From Scleromatobacter sp045810265 (GTDB taxonomy: Bacteria > Pseudomonadota > Gammaproteobacteria > Burkholderiales > Burkholderiaceae_C), in contig JBJMWF010000072.1 of assembly GCA_045810265.1 (NCBI GenBank), positions 1-13,527 on the forward strand: a stretch of 13,527 bases of DNA. Direction: 5' to 3'. Of this stretch, positions 1 to 6,168 are shown one piece after another (positions within the stretch are counted from its first letter, which is position 1; each line of letters opens with the position of its first letter). The notes under the pieces are model-generated. The model was not told the origin of the DNA. It worked only from the letters and a program-made list of their open reading frames with translations, and made no database searches. Position numbers and translations under genes: made by a program.

Positions 1-149
1 CCCAGCGTGCCGCGCACCGCCACGATGAAGGCCGCCATCATGGTCTTGGAATGGCCCGGCTCCAGGCCGTGCAGCGCCCCCAGCAGGATCGCGCTGGGGA
101 TGAACAGCCAGGCGTAGCCGCCGGCCAGCAAGGTGTGAAAGTCGGTCAT
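1..149 (-). CDS. rcnA: Nickel/cobalt efflux protein RcnA, N-terminal part (runs off the window)
   Basis: Inner-membrane exporter of Ni(II) and Co(II). Only the first 49 codons are present; the gene continues beyond base 1. The visible N-terminus closely follows the start of E. coli RcnA as I remember it: a short leader, then a hydrophobic first membrane segment (about residues 12-26) running into the motif HGLEPGHSKT at residues 27-36. The two histidines (27 and 33) of this motif are typical of the NiCoT/RcnA transporter superfamily. The ATG at 149-147 was chosen because it gives the family's usual N-terminus. No clear Shine-Dalgarno precedes it. It lies 17 bases after the stop of the RcnR-like repressor on the same strand, so the two probably form one metal-induced transcript. 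The identification rests on 49 residues, but the motif is distinctive. Confidence 0.9.
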   Translation of the reverse strand, partial: MTDFHTLLAGGYAWLFIPSAILLGALHGLEPGHSKTMMAAFIVAVRGTL

Positions 150-166
150 AGGAATTTAGTGATCGC

Positions 167-409
167 CTAGAACTGGCTGATAGCGTCGCGCGCGCCGACG
201 CCCTCGACGGCGTGCTCCAGGCAATGGTCGATGTGGTCGTGCACCAGCGTCTTCTTGGCGTTGGCCACGGCGCTTTCCACCGCCTGCATCTGCTGGGCGA
301 TCTCGAGGCAATCGCGGCCTTCCTCCAGCATCGCGACGATGCTGCGCAGGTGGCCTTCGGCGCGCTTCAGGCGCTTGATGATGTCGGGGTGGGACGGATG
401 GGCGGACAT
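167..409 (-). CDS. RcnR/DmeR-like nickel-cobalt-sensing repressor (CsoR/FrmR family)
   Basis: Small all-helical, DNA-binding metal sensor of 80 residues, a little shorter than the usual 85-95. It is expected to repress its own operon, including rcnA, until Ni or Co binds. The sequence shows the family core RLKRAEGHLRSI (residues 13-24), then C34 in GRDCLEIAQQ, and H59 and C63 in the third helix. The ligand-type positions H20, C34, H59 and C63 resemble InrS/DmeR-type nickel/cobalt sensors more than copper-type CsoR. E. coli RcnR has glutamine where H20 sits, so I do not assign the rcnR symbol outright. The ATG at 409-407 has AGGA about 10 bases upstream on the minus strand, and that AGGA is inside the palindromic operator candidate at 417-440. 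The downstream neighbour is rcnA, which supports an efflux-control role. A formaldehyde sensor (FrmR) is less likely given the neighbour. Confidence 0.88.
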   Translation of the reverse strand: MSAHPSHPDIIKRLKRAEGHLRSIVAMLEEGRDCLEIAQQMQAVESAVANAKKTLVHDHIDHCLEHAVEGVGARDAISQF

Positions 410-416
410 GGCTTTC

Positions 417-440
417 TATCCTATGGGGGAGGATAGGATA
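417..440 (-). promoter_or_regulatory. Candidate operator of the RcnR/DmeR-like repressor (G-tract inverted repeat)
   Basis: A perfect 8-bp inverted repeat, TATCCTAT and ATAGGATA, flanks the spacer GGGGGAGG. AT-rich arms around a run of guanines are the known layout of RcnR and related CsoR-family operators. It starts 8 bases upstream of the repressor's start codon, and the arm nearer the gene contains its probable Shine-Dalgarno AGGA. The outer arm reads TATCCT on the minus strand and could serve as a -10 element, although I found no convincing -35 for it. Bound repressor could therefore block transcription start or early elongation. The repeat is seen directly; the assignment is inference from family knowledge and position. 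Confidence 0.7.
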
Positions 441-505
441 ACCGATCAGGCCGTCCCGCAGCTGAAGCCCTGTCGCCCGAAAAACCGGATCGGACGCGGT
501 AGTTA

Positions 506-520
506 GTTGTATTGTACAAC
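506..520 (+). promoter_or_regulatory. Candidate NrtR operator: 15-bp palindrome upstream of pncA
   Basis: GTTGTA and TACAAC form a perfect inverted repeat around the trinucleotide TTG. The hexamer TGTACA inside it (513-518) recurs at 528-533, 15 bases away, so the site may be extended or doubled. It lies in an unusually AT-rich island of an otherwise GC-rich region, 44 bases upstream of the pncA ATG, and overlaps the best -35 candidate. An NAD-gene repressor of the NrtR family is encoded at the end of the same gene run, so NrtR is the obvious candidate binder. I cannot recall a reliable NrtR consensus to match against, so the link is by position and symmetry. Confidence 0.55.
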
Positions 521-535
521 TCACAGGTGTACAGT
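507..535 (+). promoter_or_regulatory. Candidate sigma-70 promoter of the pncA-pncB-nadM operon
   Basis: TTGTAT at 507-512 and TACAGT at 530-535 are spaced by exactly 17 bases and each matches the sigma-70 consensus at four of six positions. Transcription would start near 542, leaving a leader of about 22 bases before the pncA ATG at 564. The -35 box lies inside the palindrome at 506-520, the typical arrangement for a repressor that blocks RNA polymerase. This is inferred from sequence only. Confidence 0.45.
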
Positions 536-563
536 GGTCTCATCGACGCAAAGAAAGAGCACC

Positions 564-1424
564 ATGAAGGCAAGCACCCAGCTCCTGATCATCGATCCGC
601 AGAATGACTTCTGCGACGTGCCCGCCGCCTGGCGTCCGGTCGATCCGCTGACCGGCGCGGCCATCGCGCCCGCGCTGCCGGTCGCCGGCGCGCACGCCGA
701 CATGCAGCGTACCGCCACCTTCATTCGCACGGCCGGCGCCGCGCTGGGCGACATCACGATCACGCTCGATTCGCACCACCGCATCGACATCGCCCACCCG
801 ACGTTCTGGCGCCGCGCCGACGGCGCCGATGTCGCCCCCTTCACGACCATCACCGCCGCGCAGATGCGCGCCGGCGAATTCCTGCCGCGCGACCCGGCCG
901 CCGCGACGCGCGCGCTGGCCTACCTGGACGAGCTCGAGTCCCGTGGCCGCTACACCCTGATGGTGTGGCCGGTGCATTGCGAGATCGGAACCTGGGGCCA
1001 CGGCGTCCACGCCGACGTGCGGGCCGCCTACAACGAGTGGGAGGAGAAGCAGCTGCGCGGCGTGCGCAAGGTCACCAAGGGCGAGAACCCCTGGACGGAG
1101 CACTACAGCGCGATCCAGGCCGAGGTGCCCGACGCCGCCGACGACCGCACCGAGATGAACGCCACGCTGCTCGCCGAGCTGGATGGCGCCGACCTGCTGC
1201 TGATCGCCGGCGAAGCCAGCAGCCACTGCGTGCGCGCCACGACCGAGCACATCGTGGCCAACCTGCCCGGCGGCCGGCCGGAACGCATCGTGCTGCTGAC
1301 CGATTGCATGAGCCCGGTCGGCGGGTTCGCGGCGCAGCACGAGGAGTTCCTGCACGCGATGCGCACCAAGGGCGTGCGCGCGATGAGCTCGACTGAGGCC
1401 TTGTCGCTGTTGCGAGACGCGTGA
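564..1424 (+). CDS. pncA: Nicotinamidase (PncA, isochorismatase/cysteine-hydrolase fold)
   Basis: Hydrolyses nicotinamide to nicotinate and ammonia in the cytoplasm, the first step of pyridine salvage. The 286-residue product carries the family triad: D11 in LLIIDPQNDFCD, a lysine in RKVTKGENPW (K172, alternatively K169), and the nucleophile C222 in GEASSHCVRATTEH. D69, H71 and H78 in DSHHRIDIAHPTFW match the usual metal-binding Asp-x-His...His set. WPVHCEIGTWGHGVH (135-149) is a characteristic nicotinamidase segment. It is longer than E. coli PncA (about 213 residues), the extra length lying mostly between the metal site and the Cys loop. The ATG at 564 is preferred over an in-frame TTG at 507 because it has AAAGAG just upstream and gives the family N-terminus; the TTG lies inside the promoter palindrome. 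pncB follows 25 bases later on the same strand, pointing to an operon. Confidence 0.92.
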   Translation: MKASTQLLIIDPQNDFCDVPAAWRPVDPLTGAAIAPALPVAGAHADMQRTATFIRTAGAALGDITITLDSHHRIDIAHPTFWRRADGADVAPFTTITAAQMRAGEFLPRDPAAATRALAYLDELESRGRYTLMVWPVHCEIGTWGHGVHADVRAAYNEWEEKQLRGVRKVTKGENPWTEHYSAIQAEVPDAADDRTEMNATLLAELDGADLLLIAGEASSHCVRATTEHIVANLPGGRPERIVLLTDCMSPVGGFAAQHEEFLHAMRTKGVRAMSSTEALSLLRDA

Positions 1425-1449
1425 GCACGCGAACAAGGAGAATCGCCCC

Positions 1450-2667
1450 ATGACCCCGATCCTGCACAGCCTGCTCGAGACCGACCTGTACAAGTTCACG
1501 ATGTGGCAGACCATGCTGCATCGCCACCCGCAGGCGCAGGCCGAGTACCGCTTCGCCTGCCGCAACACGCCGGCCTTCCCGCTGGCCGAGCTGCTGGCCG
1601 AGGTCGACGAGCAGCTCGACCACCTGTGCTCGCTGTCGTTCACCGAGGACGAGCTCGGCTACCTGGCCGCGCTGCGCTACGTCAAGAACGACTTCGTCGA
1701 CTTCCTGCGCATCTTCCGCTTCCAGCGCCGCTTCATCCGCGCGTCGATCGCGCCGGGCGGCCAGACGCTGGAGATCGTGGCCGACGGCCCGCAGGTGCAC
1801 GTGATGGCGTTCGAGATCTACGTGCTGGCCATCGTCAACGAGCTGTACTTCCGGCGCAGCGACCAGCCCGCCGCGCTGGTCGAGGGCCGCACGCGGCTGC
1901 AGGCCAAGATCGCCGCCTTGCGCGCGTTCGGCGCGGGCGAGCGGCCGCGCGCGCATCCGTTCGAGTTCTTCGACTTCGGCGTGCGCCGCCGCTTCTCCGG
2001 AGCGTGGCAGGAAGAAGTGGTTCGCACGCTCAAGGACGAGGTGCCGCAGTTCTTCAAGGGCACGTCCAACGTGATGCTGGCCAAGAAGTTCGGTCTGGTG
2101 GCCATCGGCACCATGGCGCACGAATACCTGCAGTCGTACCAGGCCTTCGACGTGCGGCTGCGCGACTTCCAGAAGATGGCGCTGGAGAACTGGGTGCAGG
2201 AATATCGCGGCGACCTCGGGGTGGCGCTGACCGACGTGGTGGGCATGGACGCCTTCCTGGCCGACTTCGACCTCTATTTCGCCAAGCTGTTCGACGGCCT
2301 GCGCCACGACTCGGGCGATCCCATCGCCTGGGGCGAGAAGGCGCTCGCGCACTACGCGAAGCTGCGCATCGACGCGCACACCAAGCGCCTGACCTTCTCC
2401 GACGGCCTCGACCTGGAGACGGCGTTCAGCATCTATCGCCACTTCGCCGACCGCACGCAGCTGGGCTTCGGCATCGGCACCAACCTGACCAACGACGTCG
2501 GCCTGCTGCCGCTGAACATCGTGATGAAACTGACCCAGTGCAATGGCCAGCCGGTGGCCAAGCTGTCGGACTCGCCGGGCAAGACCATGTGCAAGGACGA
2601 GACCTTCCTGGCCTACCTGCGCCAGGTCTTTCACCACGCGGAGCCCGACGCCGCCACGGTCGCCTGA
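1450..2667 (+). CDS. pncB: Nicotinate phosphoribosyltransferase (PncB)
   Basis: Converts nicotinate and PRPP, with ATP hydrolysis, to nicotinate mononucleotide (NaMN), following PncA in the Preiss-Handler route. The 405 residues match the length of E. coli PncB (about 400). Family landmarks in order: N-terminal SLLETDLYKFTMWQTML (7-23), FEFFDFGVRRRFSGAW (171-186), GTSNVMLAKKFGL (204-216), then GTMAHEYLQSY (220-230) with H224, the histidine expected to be phosphorylated. These are followed by GLRHDSGDP (283-291), FGIGTNLTND (340-349) and KLSDSPGKTM (371-380). AAGGAG at 1435-1440 sits nine bases before the ATG, the best ribosome-binding site in the operon. nadM starts 13 bases after the stop. 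I see no truncation or missing motif. Confidence 0.96.
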   Translation: MTPILHSLLETDLYKFTMWQTMLHRHPQAQAEYRFACRNTPAFPLAELLAEVDEQLDHLCSLSFTEDELGYLAALRYVKNDFVDFLRIFRFQRRFIRASIAPGGQTLEIVADGPQVHVMAFEIYVLAIVNELYFRRSDQPAALVEGRTRLQAKIAALRAFGAGERPRAHPFEFFDFGVRRRFSGAWQEEVVRTLKDEVPQFFKGTSNVMLAKKFGLVAIGTMAHEYLQSYQAFDVRLRDFQKMALENWVQEYRGDLGVALTDVVGMDAFLADFDLYFAKLFDGLRHDSGDPIAWGEKALAHYAKLRIDAHTKRLTFSDGLDLETAFSIYRHFADRTQLGFGIGTNLTNDVGLLPLNIVMKLTQCNGQPVAKLSDSPGKTMCKDETFLAYLRQVFHHAEPDAATVA

Positions 2668-2680
2668 AGCGGCAAAGTCC

Positions 2681-3760
2681 ATGAGCACGCCATCGCACAA
2701 CGCCGACATCGCCGTCCTCATCGGACGATTCCAGCCCTTGCATGACGCCCATCTCGCGCTGCTTGAACGCGCGCTGGAGATCGCGCCGCGCATCGTCGTC
2801 GTCGTCGGCTCGGCCTTCCAGGCGCGCACGCCCAAGAACCCGTTCACCTGGAAGGAACGCGCCGAGATGATCCGCCAGGCGTTGCCGCAGGCCGAGCGCG
2901 TGCGCATCGCCGTCGTGCCGATGCGTGACTACTACGACGAAACGCGCTGGGTGGCGTCGGTGCGCCAGGCGGTCATCGCCGAGATCGGCGGCGACGCATC
3001 ACTGCGCATCGCGCTGGTCGGCCATTTCAAGGACGCCACCAGCAGCTACCTGGCGGCCTTTCCGGGCTGGACGCTGGACTCCGTCGAGCGCCTGCCCGGC
3101 GCGGGCGGCACGCAGTTGCGCGACGCGCTGTTCGGTGCCATTCCCGAAGACGCACACGCGCCGCCGCTGCTCGAGGCGACGCTGGCCGCCTTCGTCGACC
3201 AGGCGCCGCCGTCGACGGTCGCGTTCCTGCGCGCCTGGGCCGCGCTGCCCTTCCTGCCGGAGCTGGCCGTCGAATGGCGCGCCTTGAAGCGCTACAAGGA
3301 CGCCTGGCGCTCGGCACCGTACGCACCGACCTTCGTCACGGTCGACGCCGTCCTGCAGTGCGCCGGCCAGGTGCTGCTGATCCGCCGCGGCCGGGCGCCG
3401 GGCCGCGGGCTGTACGCGGTGCCGGGCGGCTTCATCGAGCCGCGCGAGACGGCGTGGCAGTCGTGCCTGCGCGAGCTCGAGGAGGAGACGCACCTGAAGC
3501 TGCTCGACGAGACCATGCGGCGCTGCCTGCGCGAGGTGGCCGTGTTCGACCACCCCGACCGCAGCCAGCGCGGCCGCACCATCACGCACGCGCACCACTT
3601 CGACCTGGGCGAGCGCGAGCTGCCCGAAGTGCGGGCCGACGACGACGCGGCGGCCGTCGAATGGGTGGACATCGCCCACCTGCCCGCGATGGAAGACCGA
3701 TTCTTCGACGACCACTTCCACATGCTCGACCACTTCCTCGCCCTGACCCCGCGCGTCTAG
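2681..3760 (+). CDS. nadM: Bifunctional NMN adenylyltransferase / Nudix hydrolase (NadM-Nudix)
   Basis: Two enzymes in one 359-residue chain. Residues 8 to about 185 are a nucleotidyltransferase domain: GRFQPLHDAH (15-24) carries the H21-x-x-H24 ATP motif, and GGTQLRDALF (142-151) takes the place of the usual ISSTxxR motif. It should transfer AMP to NMN or NaMN. Residues about 215-355 are a Nudix hydrolase: the box begins at G250 and has E256, R264-E265-L266 and E268-E269. All catalytic acidic residues are present, but the closing glycine is H271. In known fusions (Synechocystis Slr0787, Francisella NadM-Nudix) the transferase prefers NMN and the Nudix half cleaves ADP-ribose. The ATG at 2681 lies 13 bases after the pncB stop with a weak ribosome-binding site; a longer frame from 2543 overlaps pncB and is a shadow. 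The pairing with PncB, which makes NaMN, leaves open which mononucleotide is the real substrate. Confidence 0.93.
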   Translation: MSTPSHNADIAVLIGRFQPLHDAHLALLERALEIAPRIVVVVGSAFQARTPKNPFTWKERAEMIRQALPQAERVRIAVVPMRDYYDETRWVASVRQAVIAEIGGDASLRIALVGHFKDATSSYLAAFPGWTLDSVERLPGAGGTQLRDALFGAIPEDAHAPPLLEATLAAFVDQAPPSTVAFLRAWAALPFLPELAVEWRALKRYKDAWRSAPYAPTFVTVDAVLQCAGQVLLIRRGRAPGRGLYAVPGGFIEPRETAWQSCLRELEEETHLKLLDETMRRCLREVAVFDHPDRSQRGRTITHAHHFDLGERELPEVRADDDAAAVEWVDIAHLPAMEDRFFDDHFHMLDHFLALTPRV

Positions 3761-3773
3761 CCCACCCTCCTCC

Positions 3774-6137
3774 ATGGCAACCTACAAAGGCATCAGCTTC
3801 CCCGACAAGGTGGCGCCCCTCGCGCGCCACATGCCCTCGGTCGACGACCACCGCGAGGCGCTCGCCGCACTGAGCGGCACCTGGGACACGCTGGCGCTGC
3901 TCGCGCACCTGTCCAACCTCGAGGCCGACATGAGCGAGGTGCGCGCCAGCTTCGGCGAGCTCACGGGCGAACTGCTCGTGTGCCTGGCCGAGGAGATGCA
4001 CGCGCTGGCCGACGGCACGCTGGGCCACCAGGCGCAGATCGCGGTGGACCTCCTCACGCGCAACCTGTTCGAGCGCACCGCCGACATCGGCTTCCTGGCG
4101 ACCGACAGCGCCATCGTCCAGGCCTGCGGCGCCCGTGACCCGGCCGTCTTCACCGCCCTGCGCGAGCGCCTGCGCACCTATGCCGCGCGCTACACCGTCT
4201 ATCGCGACATCGTGCTGCTCGCCCCCGACGGCCAGGTGCTGACTCGGATGGTCGACGGCTTCGCCGGCCGCTCCTCGTCGGCCCTCGTCGGCCGCGCCCT
4301 GGGCGAGCAAGGCGGCTACGTCGAGACCTACGAGGCCACCGACTTCTGCGGCGGCGAACGGGCCCTGACCCACGCCTGGCGCGTCGAGCAAGACGGCCGC
4401 GCCATCGGCGTGCTGGCGCTGGTGTTCGACCTCGAGCGCGAGGCCGCCATGATCTTCGAGCGGCTCGCGACGCAGGACGAAGTGCTGGCCTTCGTCGATG
4501 GCCAGGGCCGCGTCGTCGTCTCCAACGAGATGGCGCGCCTGCCGCCCGGCCACCGGCTCGGATGGCGCGACGGCGCCGCGGCGACGCGGCTCGGGGGCGT
4601 CACGCATCTGGTGACGCAGCGCCATGGCCGGCCTTACCAGGGCTATCCGGGACCAGGCTGGTCGACGGTCGCGCTGGCACCGGTGGAGCTCGCCTTCGGC
4701 GAGGATGCGCAGGACAGGGCGCCAGTCGGCTTTTCGGGCGAGAACGTGTTCTCTCAGCGCCTCCTGCGCGTGCCGGTGCGTGCGCGTGAGATCCAGCGCC
4801 GGCTCGACCGCATGGTATGGAACGGCCGCATCCACCAGGCCGCCGAGTCCAACGCATTCTCCCGTTCGCTCCTGGAAGAGATTGCCGCCACCGGCCGCAG
4901 GACCAAGGACGTGTTCGAGCGCGCATCGTCGCAGTTGTTGACCACCGTCGCGTCCGGCCTGCTGGGCGAGGCCCGATTCCTGGCCGACCTGTCGGTCGAC
5001 GTGCTGGATCGCAATCTGTACGAGCGGGCCAACGATTGCCGCTGGTGGGCCACGAGTCCGGTGCTCGCGACCATGGACGCCGGCGCCGCACGCAAGACGC
5101 TCGCGCACATCAACGGCCTGTACACGGTCTACTCGAACGTGCTGCTGTTCGACACGCAAGGCGTCGTGGTGGCCGCCAGCCGCGACGCCGCCGTCGAAGG
5201 CCGCCCGCTGACGCCCGCCTGGGTCGCCGACTGCCTGCGGCTGCGCGACCCGATGCGCTACGTCGTCTCGCCGTTCGAGCCCAGCGAGCTGTACGGGGGC
5301 GCCGGCACGTACGTGTATGCGGCGCCCATCCTCGTCGATGGCAGCGCGGTCGGCGGCGTCGCGCTGGTGTTCGACAGCACGCCGCAATTCGAGGCCATGC
5401 TGCGCGCGTCGCTGCCGCAGACGCCCGGCGCCATCGCCGCCTACTGCCGCCGCGACGGCTCGGTGATCAGCCGCACCGGCGAGCTGCCGGTCACCTTGCC
5501 GGCCAGCGTGCTGTCGCTCGCGCCGGGCCAGTCGTGGTCGGGCGTCTTGACCGAAGGCGGTCACAGCTTCGTCGTCGGCGCCACCGCCGGCAGCGGCTAC
5601 CGCGAATTCAAGACCAGCGACGGCTACGACGAGCCGGTGATCGGCGTCATCGTGATCCCGTGCGGCCAGGCCGTCGACGAGCGCGTCGCGGTCGCGCCGC
5701 AGATCGCCAACGTGCCGGGCGGCGCCGAGATCGCCACCTTCCTGATCGGCGAGCAGCTGCTGGGCGTGCCGGCCAGCGAGGTCGTCGAATGCATCGAGGT
5801 GCAGGCGGCCGTGCGCGTGTGGCGCGGCGGCTTCGCCCAGCGCCACGTCGGCTTCGTCACCTGGAACGACATGGCGCTGCCGCTGGTGGACATCGCCGCC
5901 GACATCGACGCCGCCGGTGCGGCGCAGCGCCACGCGCTGGTGCTCAAGGCGGGCGAGCAGTGGTTCGGCCTGCTGGTGTCCGAGCTGGGCCCGGTCGCCG
6001 ACATGAAGCTCACCGAGGAACGCGGCCTGACCGGACGCTCCGACGCCATCCGGCTCATCGCGCAGCTCGCACGCTCCGGCCCGGTGTTCATCCCGGTGCT
6101 GTCGCCCGACGCGGTCTTCGGCGGCCCTGCGGGCTGA
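3774..6137 (+). CDS. Soluble tandem Cache-like sensor protein with C-terminal CheW domain
   Basis: A 787-residue protein of unknown ligand. It contains two related sensor units. Unit 1 (about 60-315) and unit 2 (about 381-632) share the helix VDLLTRNLFER (91-101) / VDVLDRNLYER (408-418), then YTVYRDIVLL (140-149) / YTVYSNVLLF (450-459), then VLALVFD (213-219) / GVALVFD (528-534). Each ends in a second sheet-like half; GYREFKTSDGYDE (608-620) recalls chemoreceptor sensor domains. A helical linker joins the units. Residues about 646-781 are a CheW domain, with IATFLIGEQLLGVPASEVVE and LPLVDIAADI. I see no signal peptide, transmembrane stretch, HAMP or methyl-accepting domain, so it should be cytoplasmic and could couple to CheA, though no cheA is in view. 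It starts 13 bases after nadM and ends 31 bases before nrtR, so it is probably expressed with the NAD genes. No Shine-Dalgarno is visible before the ATG. The CheW call is firm, the Cache call good, and the function unknown. Confidence 0.85.
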   Translation: MATYKGISFPDKVAPLARHMPSVDDHREALAALSGTWDTLALLAHLSNLEADMSEVRASFGELTGELLVCLAEEMHALADGTLGHQAQIAVDLLTRNLFERTADIGFLATDSAIVQACGARDPAVFTALRERLRTYAARYTVYRDIVLLAPDGQVLTRMVDGFAGRSSSALVGRALGEQGGYVETYEATDFCGGERALTHAWRVEQDGRAIGVLALVFDLEREAAMIFERLATQDEVLAFVDGQGRVVVSNEMARLPPGHRLGWRDGAAATRLGGVTHLVTQRHGRPYQGYPGPGWSTVALAPVELAFGEDAQDRAPVGFSGENVFSQRLLRVPVRAREIQRRLDRMVWNGRIHQAAESNAFSRSLLEEIAATGRRTKDVFERASSQLLTTVASGLLGEARFLADLSVDVLDRNLYERANDCRWWATSPVLATMDAGAARKTLAHINGLYTVYSNVLLFDTQGVVVAASRDAAVEGRPLTPAWVADCLRLRDPMRYVVSPFEPSELYGGAGTYVYAAPILVDGSAVGGVALVFDSTPQFEAMLRASLPQTPGAIAAYCRRDGSVISRTGELPVTLPASVLSLAPGQSWSGVLTEGGHSFVVGATAGSGYREFKTSDGYDEPVIGVIVIPCGQAVDERVAVAPQIANVPGGAEIATFLIGEQLLGVPASEVVECIEVQAAVRVWRGGFAQRHVGFVTWNDMALPLVDIAADIDAAGAAQRHALVLKAGEQWFGLLVSELGPVADMKLTEERGLTGRSDAIRLIAQLARSGPVFIPVLSPDAVFGGPAG

Positions 6138-6168
6138 GGCGCGCGCACGCGCTCATCGATCGACTCCC

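Noticed and set aside
507..563. N-terminal extension of pncA from a TTG codon
   Set aside because: The added 19 residues do not resemble the family, and the TTG lies within the palindrome and -35 candidate. The ATG at 564 has a ribosome-binding site.
2543..2680. N-terminal extension of nadM overlapping pncB
   Set aside because: The extra 46 residues are an arginine/serine-rich shadow of pncB in another frame; the nucleotidyltransferase motif begins normally from the ATG at 2681.
1072..2907. 611-codon open frame on the minus strand opposite pncA, pncB and nadM
   Set aside because: Same antisense shadow effect; it crosses three well-supported genes and shows no domain.
3582..5933. 783-codon open frame on the minus strand opposite nadM and the Cache-CheW gene
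   Set aside because: Low-complexity arginine, alanine, glycine, histidine and valine composition with no recognisable motif. It is the mirror of GC-biased codons in the plus-strand genes, which carry clear family motifs.
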